Shown here piece after piece: positions 17,399 to 24,262 of a stretch of DNA of 64,000 bases. The DNA lies in assembly GCF_001885735.1 (NCBI RefSeq), contig NZ_JXKG01000010.1, positions 1 to 64,000 on the forward strand, written 5' to 3'. The number at the start of each line of letters is the position of its first letter. Positions within the stretch are counted from its first letter, which is position 1. The stretch comes from Enterococcus canintestini (GTDB lineage Bacteria > Bacillota > Bacilli > Lactobacillales > Enterococcaceae). The notes under the pieces are model-generated. The model worked only from the letters and a program-made list of their open reading frames with translations. It had not been told where the DNA came from and ran no database searches. Position numbers and translations under genes: made by a program.

Positions 17399-17671
17399 AT
17401 GGCAGTAAAAATCCGTTTAAAACGTATGGGTTCTAAAAAGAAACCTTTTTATCGTATCGTAGTAGCAGACTCTCGTTCTCCTCGTGATGGACGTTTCATC
17501 GAAACTGTAGGTACTTACAATCCTTTGATTGACCCTGCAGAAGTAACAATCAAAGAAGATTTAGTTCTTGATTGGTTGCAAAAAGGTGCACAACCTTCTG
17601 ATACTGTTCGTAACATCCTTTCAAAACAAGGCGTTATGAAAAAACACCACGAAGCAAAATATACGAAATAA
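17399..17671 (+). CDS. rpsP: 30S ribosomal protein S16
   Basis: 90 aa from [16 protein letters not shown], the family start. The frame opens ten codons earlier without a ribosome site, and TGGAGGTGG is just before this [21 protein letters not shown] and GTYNP are diagnostic. Followed after 11 bases by khpA. Confidence 0.98.
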   Translation: MAVKIRLKRMGSKKKPFYRIVVADSRSPRDGRFIETVGTYNPLIDPAEVTIKEDLVLDWLQKGAQPSDTVRNILSKQGVMKKHHEAKYTK

Positions 17672-17682
17672 GGTGACTGATG

Positions 17683-17928
17683 ATGACTGATTTAACTGAT
17701 TTAGTCTTGACGATTGTTCGTCCGTTAGTTACTCAGCCTGATCTTGTGAAACTTGATGTTGAAGAGTCAGCTGACTTTTATGAATATAATTTGAGCGTGG
17801 CACCAGAAGATATCGGTCGTATCATCGGCAAACAAGGTCGGGTCGCAAAAGCAATCCGTACCATTGTCTATGGTGTACGAACGGAAGGTACCAAAAAAAT
17901 CCGACTAAACATATTAGACGGGAAATAA
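17683..17928 (+). CDS. khpA: KH-domain RNA-binding protein KhpA
   Basis: 81 aa single KH domain with the GxxG loop visible in PEDIGRIIGKQGRVAKAIRT near residues 46-65. It pairs with KhpB/EloR in Gram-positive cocci, influencing cell elongation and sRNA-related regulation. Two consecutive ATGs are present; the second is 7 bases from AGGTG and is preferred. In most Firmicutes rimM-trmD follow directly; here they are about 2.1 kb away. Confidence 0.92.
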   Translation: MTDLTDLVLTIVRPLVTQPDLVKLDVEESADFYEYNLSVAPEDIGRIIGKQGRVAKAIRTIVYGVRTEGTKKIRLNILDGK

Positions 17929-17937
17929 ACAAAGATT

Positions 17938-17968
17938 AAGGCAGTTCCTTTTAGGAACTGCCTTTTTT
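17938..17968 (+). terminator. terminator of rpsP-khpA
   Basis: AAGGCAGTTCC / GGAACTGCCTT with a short loop, then six T. Confidence 0.9.
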
Positions 17969-18036
17969 CATACTTCAGACGGAGGAAAAAATTACTTTTT
18001 TAGGCGATAATAAAAGAAAAAGAGGAGGAAAAAACG

Positions 18037-18300
18037 ATGACAGAATGGCTTGTAATTTTAGCAATTATTATTATTTTGTTTATTATTTTTAAACTGGGTT
18101 CTTTTTTATGGCGCTTTTTAGGCTTAGCAATGGCTATCTTTTTAGTGTGGGTCTTTAAAGATGATATTAGCAATTGGTTTAACCAAGCGGTAACACAAAT
18201 TAATGCCAATGGTATTGAATCTGTCTTAAACAGTGGTGTCGACTTTGTGAAAGAATCGTTTACTAGCATCAGTAATTGGGTTTCTAATCAAATTGGCTAG
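18037..18300 (+). CDS. small membrane-anchored protein, unknown
   Basis: 87 aa. One long N-terminal hydrophobic stretch (about residues 4-40, possibly two short segments), then a polar amphipathic tail (VTQINANGIESVL...SISNWVSNQIG). AGAGGAGG precedes the ATG. No family recognised. It is placed with a lipoprotein and a DUF3267 membrane protein, so an envelope role is plausible but unproven. Confidence 0.6.
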   Translation: MTEWLVILAIIIILFIIFKLGSFLWRFLGLAMAIFLVWVFKDDISNWFNQAVTQINANGIESVLNSGVDFVKESFTSISNWVSNQIG

Positions 18301-18421
18301 TAAGATAAGTCGTATTAATTGTCAACTGACTTCAAATTGAGTACGCTTAATTTTAATCAATAAATCTTTTTTTATTGACGTAAAAAGATGAAATTTTAAG
18401 TCTTAAATTTGGAGGGTTAAA

Positions 18422-19201
18422 ATGAAAAAGATAATCATAATGAGTGTATTACTTTTAACTTTAGCTGGTTGCGGACAAAAAGCAGCCGAGACAAAAGACA
18501 CAGATCAAGCACAAACGACAGTTACAACAACTGCCAAAAATACTAATACGCAGTCGACTAGCAGTAGTACAAGTACAAAAAATAGTACAAACACAAAGCA
18601 AACAGATGCTTTGGCTGAATTAAAAAAGGAAAATCCCGAGGCATTACTACCCACTGATATTCCACGGGATGAAAATCGTGCTTTAAATATTGCAATGGAT
18701 AAACAAAGTGACAGCTTAGCAGTGTTGTACTACATTATGGATACTCCATTAGTGTTAAATGATCAAAGTTTAAACCAACAAACGCCTTTTGCTCGCTATA
18801 AAATGGAGCAATTTGACACAAAAGCCGCGGCTAAAAAAGCTGTTTCGTATCAATTTGATGACGGGGGCAAAAAAGTTGATTTAGGTCATAATATTACCGC
18901 TTATAGTCAAGGTGCCGCTGGTTCAACTTATTTAAATTGGCAAGAAGGTAACTGGTCAATTTTAGTGCGGGCTAGTAATGTAGCCGGTCAAGACGGAACT
19001 GCATTAGCAAAAGAAGTTGTCAATTATCTAGAAAAAGCAACTTTGCCAGCGCCAAAAGACGTAGGTCAAATTACAATTGATATGGCCCAAAACGGTTATG
19101 AAGCCAATCAGGTGGTTTGGCAAGAAGGTAAAACTGTTTATACTGTGGCCCATGAAGATACTATTCCAGCTCTAGAAATGGCTGTTTCGATGAACAAATA
19201 G
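18422..19201 (+). CDS. lipoprotein of unknown function
   Basis: 259 aa. Signal peptide ending in the lipobox LTLAGC near residue 17, then a Thr/Ser/Asn/Gln-rich linker (about 22-62) as in surface lipoproteins, and a globular domain. No catalytic motif recognised. GGAGG precedes the ATG. It ends in its own terminator. Confidence 0.7.
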   Translation: MKKIIIMSVLLLTLAGCGQKAAETKDTDQAQTTVTTTAKNTNTQSTSSSTSTKNSTNTKQTDALAELKKENPEALLPTDIPRDENRALNIAMDKQSDSLAVLYYIMDTPLVLNDQSLNQQTPFARYKMEQFDTKAAAKKAVSYQFDDGGKKVDLGHNITAYSQGAAGSTYLNWQEGNWSILVRASNVAGQDGTALAKEVVNYLEKATLPAPKDVGQITIDMAQNGYEANQVVWQEGKTVYTVAHEDTIPALEMAVSMNK

Positions 19202-19231
19202 CTGATTTGTCTTACTTTTAAAATTAATTCT

Positions 19232-19299
19232 TCCCCAATAAAATTATCTGCTTAGCTGTTTAGAAGCTGGCAAAGATGATTTTGTTTGGGGATTTTTTT
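19232..19299 (+). terminator. terminator after the lipoprotein gene
   Basis: TTCCCCAA...TTATCT pairs with AGATGATTTTGTTTGGGGA with one bulge, then seven T. Confidence 0.75.
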
Positions 19300-19354
19300 G
19301 TTTTTTACTAATTGTTTAATTATTAGATGTAATCGCGATAGAAAAATATGGAAA

Positions 19355-19363
19355 TGTTATAAT
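19355..19363 (+). promoter_or_regulatory. extended -10 promoter
   Basis: TGT-TATAAT, 55 bases before the DUF3267 gene. Confidence 0.55.
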
Positions 19364-19417
19364 AAAAGTATCGTTACCAAAATGATTTGTCCAATTGTTA
19401 GAAAAGTAGGTTGGTTT

Positions 19418-19951
19418 ATGCAGTTATATCGTAATTTAAATTTATTAGAAGATGAAAAAATTATAAAAAAATTGAATATTGCTTCACTAATAGTGATGGC
19501 GGTTTGCTACGTTCTTTTATTATTACCACCTATCAGTCAGCTCCCCTTTAAAAGTATATTTTTTTTAGTTGAATTTTGTGCTATTGTCATTAGCCTTGTA
19601 TTAGTGGTAATCCTTCATGAGGGCATACATGGTATCTTTTTCAAGATTTTTAATCGTAACGGAAAAGTAAAATTTGGCTTTAAAAACCAAATGGTATACG
19701 CCACTAGTCCGGGATCTTTGTATCGAAAATGGCAGTTCTTTTTAATTAGTATTGCCCCCTTTGTCATTTTGACGACATTGTTACTTATTGTCATGCGGGT
19801 ATGGCCATATACTTGGCTACGTTTATTAATTGCGGCTCATAGTGGTGCTTGCGTCGGCGATTTTTATTGGTGCTATTTATTATTAACGACGCCTAAAAAT
19901 TTATTAGTAGAAGATACTGAAGTAGGATTGAACCTCTACAAAGTAGGCTAG
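19418..19951 (+). CDS. DUF3267 membrane protein, putative zinc peptidase
   Basis: 178 aa. The frame is open 44 codons further upstream, but that part overlaps the terminator and promoter, so I start at MQLYRNLNLL. About four membrane segments. An HEGIH (HExxH) motif near residue 67 in ILHEGIHGIFF suggests a membrane zincin, and SGACVGDFYW near 145 fits the family's second conserved block. Activity has not been shown for most members. The ribosome site is weak (GTAGG). Single gene. Confidence 0.72.
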   Translation: MQLYRNLNLLEDEKIIKKLNIASLIVMAVCYVLLLLPPISQLPFKSIFFLVEFCAIVISLVLVVILHEGIHGIFFKIFNRNGKVKFGFKNQMVYATSPGSLYRKWQFFLISIAPFVILTTLLLIVMRVWPYTWLRLLIAAHSGACVGDFYWCYLLLTTPKNLLVEDTEVGLNLYKVG

Positions 19952-20023
19952 CAGAAAACTCTGAGGCATGATAAAATGAATCAGAAATTTTACTTGAGAT
20001 AATAAGGGAAAAGAGGCTATAAA

Positions 20024-20545
20024 ATGGAATATTTAAATGTTGGAAAAATTGTCAACACCCATGGCATTCGTGGGGAAGTGCGGGTCATTTCGCAAACAGA
20101 TTTTCCCGATGAGCGCTATCAAAAAGGAGAAAAACTATTTTTATTTCGTGAAGGGATGCCACCGCTAGAATTGACTGTAGCGGGTCACCGTCGCCATAAA
20201 AACTTTGATTTGTTAACTTTTGAAGGTTATCCTAACATCAATGATGTTGAAAAATTTCGCGATGGTATTTTAAAAGTTGCTAAAGACAATCTTGCCCAAC
20301 TGGCTGAAGATGAATATTATTATCATCAAATTATTGGCTTAATTGTTGTTGATGAAGATGACAAAGAAATTGGTAAGATAAAAGAAATTTTATCTCCGGG
20401 GGCAAATGATGTCTGGGTGGTGCAACGAAAGGGTAAAAAAGATGCTTTAATTCCTTACATTGCCTCAGTTGTAAAAGAGATTGATTTAGCAAATGGTATC
20501 GTAAAAGTAGAATTGCCAGAAGGGTTGATTGACGATGAGGATTGA
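20024..20545 (+). CDS. rimM: 16S rRNA processing protein RimM
   Basis: 173 aa with [17 protein letters not shown] at the N-terminus and the PRC-barrel half ([19 protein letters not shown], then [18 protein letters not shown]). It assists maturation of the 30S head around S19. Its last four codons overlap the trmD start, implying coupling. Confidence 0.96.
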   Translation: MEYLNVGKIVNTHGIRGEVRVISQTDFPDERYQKGEKLFLFREGMPPLELTVAGHRRHKNFDLLTFEGYPNINDVEKFRDGILKVAKDNLAQLAEDEYYYHQIIGLIVVDEDDKEIGKIKEILSPGANDVWVVQRKGKKDALIPYIASVVKEIDLANGIVKVELPEGLIDDED

Positions 20546-21284
20546 TGTATTGACTCTGTTTCCCCGCATGTTTGAAGGACCAATGGGAGAATCAATTATC
20601 GGCAAAGCACGAGATAAAGAGTTGTTAGAAATTAATGTTGCTAATTTTCGTGATTTTGCTAATAACAAGCATAAAACGGTCGATGATTATCCGTATGGTG
20701 GGGGCGCTGGGATGCTTTTAAAAGTGCAGCCGATTTATGATAATTTAAAAGCAATTGAAGAAGCAACTCCGAACGTAAAAAAAAGAGTCATTTTATTAGA
20801 CCCTGCCGGTAAGAAATTTGACCAAAAAGTTGCCGAAGAGTTTGCCAAAGAAGAGCATCTGATTTTTATTTGTGGGCATTATGAGGGCTATGACGAACGG
20901 ATTCGTAGTCTTGTCACCGATGAAGTTTCTTTAGGAGATTACGTTTTAACCGGTGGAGAACTTGGTGCGATGGTGATGATTGACGCTACTGTGCGCCTTT
21001 TACCAGATGTTTTAGGCAATGAAACTTCAGCAAAAACAGATTCTCATTCAACTGGTTTACTAGAACATCCGCAATATACCCGTCCAGCAGAATTTGCGGG
21101 GATGAAAGTGCCAGAAGTTTTAATGAATGGCAATCATAAATTAATTGAAGCTTGGCAATTGAAAGAATCCTTAAGACGGACTTATTTACGTCGTCCGGAT
21201 ATGCTGGCTTCTTATCCTCTAACTAAAGAAATGGAAAAAATGCTGGCAGAAATTAAACAAGAAGAGCAATCTGTGAAATCGTAA
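20535..21284 (+). CDS. trmD: tRNA (guanine37-N1)-methyltransferase
   Basis: 249 aa, starting [13 protein letters not shown] inside the rimM 3' end. A TTG two codons earlier is in frame but atypical. Trefoil-knot SPOUT features: [12 protein letters not shown] near residue 51, [12 protein letters not shown] near 113 and [18 protein letters not shown] near 139. It methylates G37 of tRNAs reading CUN, CCN and CGG. Confidence 0.97.
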   Translation: MRIDVLTLFPRMFEGPMGESIIGKARDKELLEINVANFRDFANNKHKTVDDYPYGGGAGMLLKVQPIYDNLKAIEEATPNVKKRVILLDPAGKKFDQKVAEEFAKEEHLIFICGHYEGYDERIRSLVTDEVSLGDYVLTGGELGAMVMIDATVRLLPDVLGNETSAKTDSHSTGLLEHPQYTRPAEFAGMKVPEVLMNGNHKLIEAWQLKESLRRTYLRRPDMLASYPLTKEMEKMLAEIKQEEQSVKS

Positions 21285-21485
21285 TTTTTTTTATAACTAA
21301 TAGCCATACTTATCTACTTTGTCTGTTTGTACAGTTGCGGTAGTTAAGTACATGGCTTTTTTTGTTTTAGCTCGGGTTGAATGTAAAATTGTTCAATTGC
21401 GATTTTTTAATGGTGTTTAGATTTCATAAAAAACTTTTCTCTTGGTACAATTAAAAGAGAAACTGTTGTTAAAGGAGGGCTTCTT

Positions 21486-22739
21486 ATCGTCAAAAGTGGG
21501 ACATTAACCAATGAAGAGCTTTATGAAAAGATTTCTACTGGTGTCAATATCAAAAAAGAAAATTTTGTTATTTTAGTTTGTGCTATTTTTATTGTTTCAA
21601 TTGGCTTAAATATAAACTCGCAACCAATTTTAATTGGGGCTATGTTAATCTCGCCATTGATGGCACCAGTCCAAGGTCTAGGTATGGGGTTGGGCGTTTT
21701 TGATAGTCATTTAACGATTCGCGCGCTACGTTTATTAGTATTAGAAGCGCTTTTTGCAGTCGTAAGTGCCTTGCTTTATTTTTGGTTATCACCGCTAACT
21801 TATGCAAGTAGTGAAATTTTAGCACGGACAGAACCGACAATTTGGGATGCAATCATTGCTATTTTAGGTGGCACGGCAGGAATGATCGGTGCCAGACAAA
21901 AAGAAGCGAATAATATTGTACCCGGTGTAGCCATTGCGACAGCTCTGATGCCACCACTATGTGTGATGGGCTATGCGATTTATACCCAAGATTTGGGGAT
22001 GTTTTTTGGATCGGGATATTTATTTTTAGTCAATGTTGCTTTTATTACGATTACAACATTTCTGGTGGTGCGGGTACTACATTTAAACTATCGAATAGCA
22101 GTTGATAATAAAATGGAAAAGCGGCGGCATTATCTTATGGTTGCAGTAGCTGTTTTAATTGCAATTCCCAGTTTTATTTCAGCGGGAAATTTGATCCAAA
22201 CAGAAATGTCGCAACAACGGGCAAAAGGATTTGTTAATAATGCGATGGCTGATTATTATGTTTTAAATCAAAATATTGATGAAAACAAACAAATTTTAAC
22301 TTTGGACTTATTAGGAAGAAAGCCCGATGACACTGAATTAGAGCAGTTGAATCAAAAACTAAACGACTATCATCTGGGAGATTATCAATTAGTTATTAAT
22401 CAAGTAGCCAATAACGAGACAATCAATATGCAAGATATCGATCACTATATTGATCAAAAAATACAAAACCAACAGCTACCTAATCGCGTAACGACGAAGC
22501 CCAGTCAGTCTTTATCAGATACTATGGATGAGATGAAACGGCAATTATTCTTAGATTATTCCACTCAAATAAAAAAAGTTAGTAGTGACACGCATACTAC
22601 AAACGATAATGAAACAGGAAAAATAACCGTTACTTTAGCGCCAGATGTAACCAAACAACAACAAGAGCAAATAAGACAATCATTAGAAAAACTAATTTCT
22701 GAAACTGATTATGACATTAGTAGTGAACTAAAAAAATGA
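21486..22739 (+). CDS. DUF389 (TIGR00341-type) membrane protein, apparent AUC start
   Basis: The DUF389 match begins before the first ATG. Reading in frame from AAAGGAGGG (21471-21479) gives a continuous N-terminal region with the conserved LNINSQPILIGAMLISPLMAP block. The stop-free stretch begins at 21411, and no ATG, GTG or TTG occurs in frame until 21642. ATC at 21486 is 6 bases from the ribosome site and is the best initiation codon, giving 417 aa. About seven membrane segments are followed by a soluble C-terminal 190 residues. Conventional calling at 21642 would remove 52 residues. Function of the family is unknown. It is unusual that this gene separates trmD from rplS. Confidence 0.75.
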   Translation: MVKSGTLTNEELYEKISTGVNIKKENFVILVCAIFIVSIGLNINSQPILIGAMLISPLMAPVQGLGMGLGVFDSHLTIRALRLLVLEALFAVVSALLYFWLSPLTYASSEILARTEPTIWDAIIAILGGTAGMIGARQKEANNIVPGVAIATALMPPLCVMGYAIYTQDLGMFFGSGYLFLVNVAFITITTFLVVRVLHLNYRIAVDNKMEKRRHYLMVAVAVLIAIPSFISAGNLIQTEMSQQRAKGFVNNAMADYYVLNQNIDENKQILTLDLLGRKPDDTELEQLNQKLNDYHLGDYQLVINQVANNETINMQDIDHYIDQKIQNQQLPNRVTTKPSQSLSDTMDEMKRQLFLDYSTQIKKVSSDTHTTNDNETGKITVTLAPDVTKQQQEQIRQSLEKLISETDYDISSELKK

Positions 22740-22758
22740 ATTTGACAAGAATTTCTTC

Positions 22759-22788
22759 TTTACATCTCGTTTTGATATATGGTAGTAT
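22759..22788 (+). promoter_or_regulatory. possible rplS promoter
   Basis: TTTACA (22759-22764), 18 bases, TAGTAT (22783-22788), just before the structured leader. Moderate match only. Confidence 0.4.
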
Positions 22789-22792
22789 GTTT

Positions 22793-22850
22793 GAGTGAGT
22801 GTTTCACTCAACTATTACGATAATCCGCTGAGGTGACGCACCTTAAGATT
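22793..22850 (+). promoter_or_regulatory. probable ribosomal protein L19 leader
   Basis: Two hairpins: GAGTGA...TCACTC (22793-22807) and GAGGTG-ACG-CACCTT, in the context CCGCTGAGGTGACGCACCTT. This looks like the Firmicute L19 leader, an autoregulatory RNA element before rplS. Confidence 0.6.
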
Positions 22851-22876
22851 GTTTGGAAATAAGGAGAATGATAAAA

Positions 22877-23224
22877 ATGAATCCATTGATTCAAGAACTA
22901 ACTCAAGAACAATTACGTACTGACATTCCTGCTTTTCGTCCTGGTGACACAGTTCGCGTTCATGCGAAAGTTGTCGAAGGTACAAGAGAACGTATCCAGT
23001 TATTTGAAGGTGTTGTTATCAAACGCCGCGGTGCTGGTATCAGCGAAACTTACACTGTTCGTAAAGTATCAAACGGTGTTGGTGTTGAACGTACTTTCCC
23101 ATTACACACACCACGTGTTGCTAAAATTGAAGTCGTTCGCTACGGTAAAGTTCGTCGTGCAAAATTGTACTACTTACGCGCTTTACACGGCAAAGCTGCT
23201 CGTATCAAAGAAATCCGTCGTTAA
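22877..23224 (+). CDS. rplS: 50S ribosomal protein L19
   Basis: 115 aa from [14 protein letters not shown], the family start, 8 bases after [37 protein letters not shown] and ERTFPLHTP are diagnostic. Codon use is more biased than in the neighbours, as expected of a highly expressed gene. Confidence 0.98.
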   Translation: MNPLIQELTQEQLRTDIPAFRPGDTVRVHAKVVEGTRERIQLFEGVVIKRRGAGISETYTVRKVSNGVGVERTFPLHTPRVAKIEVVRYGKVRRAKLYYLRALHGKAARIKEIRR

Positions 23225-23243
23225 TAATAACTTATCGAATGGT

Positions 23244-23278
23244 AAAAGAACCCTTAACTGTAAAGGGTTCTTTTTTTG
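23244..23278 (+). terminator. rplS terminator
   Basis: AAAGAACCCTT / AAGGGTTCTTT with a 7-base loop and seven T. Confidence 0.9.
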
Positions 23279-23305
23279 TTGTCGTTATTATTTAGGAGAA
23301 ATGAG

Positions 23306-23482
23306 ATGAAAAAAACTAGCTATAAAACAGCAAGGGGCAAAAAAGGGGCAGGCTATTACAATTTTTCCAAATCTGTTTTTAGTTTTTCTTTCGCTTTTTC
23401 GTTACATACAGATAGATTCGTTGTGTGATTTTGCTATTTTAAATGTTTACGTCTTTGAAATGTTTTACAAATTTCTTGGTAA
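23306..23482 (+). CDS. possible small membrane peptide
   Basis: 58-codon ORF with a good ribosome site (AGGAG, 7 bases before the ATG). Basic N-terminus MKKTSYKTARGKKG followed by a hydrophobic stretch IFPNLFLVFLSLF and a second one near the end. It sits in the 480-bp gap between rplS and the mgtA promoter, where nothing else is visible. No homology recognised; real expression is uncertain. Confidence 0.3.
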
Positions 23483-23707
23483 ATATGTAGTACTCATCAA
23501 CCCTCAAAAAATCATATCGGACATTTTGAATTAGATAAATCAGTTCAACTACTACTTTAACCCCAGTATTTACTTTCAAATAACAGCAATAAAATTCACA
23601 AGATAAAAACTTGTTATAAAATATTTTTTACAATAAAGAAATACTAGATTAATGTGGAATAAATACACATATTTTCAGTATTGTATAATATTTTTATTTA
23701 TAAGTGG

Positions 23708-23736
23708 TTGACAAGCTGTTTTTCGTTTGTTATTCT
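23708..23736 (+). promoter_or_regulatory. promoter of the mgtA leader
   Basis: TTGACA (23708-23713), exactly 17 bases, TATTCT (23731-23736), about 20 bases before the M-box. Confidence 0.8.
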
Positions 23737-23756
23737 TTCAACGGAAAATAAAATAT

Positions 23757-23918
23757 GATTTGTTAGGTGAGGCTCCTATACAAACACAGGCTACTGCCCA
23801 AAAATGTCGAGAGACGCCAATGGGTAGAACAGGAATTGTCGAATACAAGGCTCTTCTTAAGGTAGCTAAGATGTTTATCTTTACGTTGTATAGTGCCAAA
23901 ACTCAACGATTAGATCAA
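23757..23918 (+). promoter_or_regulatory. M-box (ykoK) Mg2+ riboswitch
   Basis: The conserved core blocks appear in order: GTTAGGTGAGGCTCCTATAC, CTACTGCCCAAAAATGTCGA followed by GAGACGCCAATGGGT, and the distal GTATAGTGCCAAAACTCAACG. These are the hallmark segments of the magnesium-sensing M-box. A terminator follows about 35 bases later, and the first structural gene is an Mg2+ P-type ATPase, as expected. High Mg2+ would stabilise the aptamer and permit termination. Confidence 0.95.
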
Positions 23919-23951
23919 CGTCTATTTGTCATGTGTTTTGATAATTATGGT

Positions 23952-23991
23952 ACGGCTTTTCGTGGAGTTTACTGCGAAAAGCCGTTTTTTT
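23952..23991 (+). terminator. M-box expression-platform terminator
   Basis: ACGGCTTTTCG / CGAAAAGCCGT with a 12-base loop and seven T, directly after the aptamer. Confidence 0.9.
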
Positions 23992-24139
23992 GTTGGTCTG
24001 ATTGTGATTTTCCAATAAAGCGAAAGGAGAAAAAAAAGATGTTGCTTTAAATTTACATTTTTTAAGGACAAGTAAGAGTAGCCAAGTGGTAATTACTGCT
24101 AAATATGCAAAGCATTTTGAAACGAGGAGATGAAAACAA

Positions 24140-24223
24140 ATGGACGATAGTAGTTCGAAGAACATGGGTTTGCAGAAATGGGGAAAACAAACTAAAAGGC
24201 AATTATTGTCTATTTGTTTTTAA
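24140..24223 (+). CDS. 27-aa leader peptide ORF upstream of mgtA
   Basis: ATG 10 bases after GAGGAG (24124-24129), 27 codons, stop TAA at 24221-24223. The product starts MDDSSSK and ends QLLSICF; the middle is K/Q-rich. The next six bases after the stop are CTCCTC, which can pair either with this ORF's own GAGGAG or with the mgtA AGGAGG. That layout is typical of regulatory leader peptides. The acidic start recalls the Asp/Glu/Pro-rich N-terminus of enterobacterial MgtL, but the sequences are not similar. Not recognised as a described peptide. Confidence 0.6.
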   Translation: MDDSSSKNMGLQKWGKQTKRQLLSICF

Positions 24224-24262
24224 CTCCTCAGCTCTCCAAACCCTAGCTCAGGAGGTTTTTTT
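24224..24262 (+). promoter_or_regulatory. SD-sequestering hairpin / second attenuator of mgtA
   Basis: CTCCT-C-AGCT (24224-24233) pairs with AGCT-C-AGGAG (24245-24254): 9 pairs, one C-C mismatch, 11-base loop. The mgtA ribosome site AGGAGG (24250-24255) is in the right arm, and seven T (24256-24262) follow at once, ending at the mgtA ATG. It can block translation or terminate transcription. Confidence 0.7.

Noticed and set aside
24038-24049. Minimal ORF ATG-TTG-CTT-TAA after a strong GAAAGGAG site
   Set aside because: Three codons are too few to support as a gene. It could be a standby or mini-ORF but nothing else backs it.
23727-24050. 107-codon plus-strand reading frame before mgtA
   Set aside because: It runs through the promoter, M-box aptamer and terminator. 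It has no ribosome site and its composition follows RNA structure, not coding.
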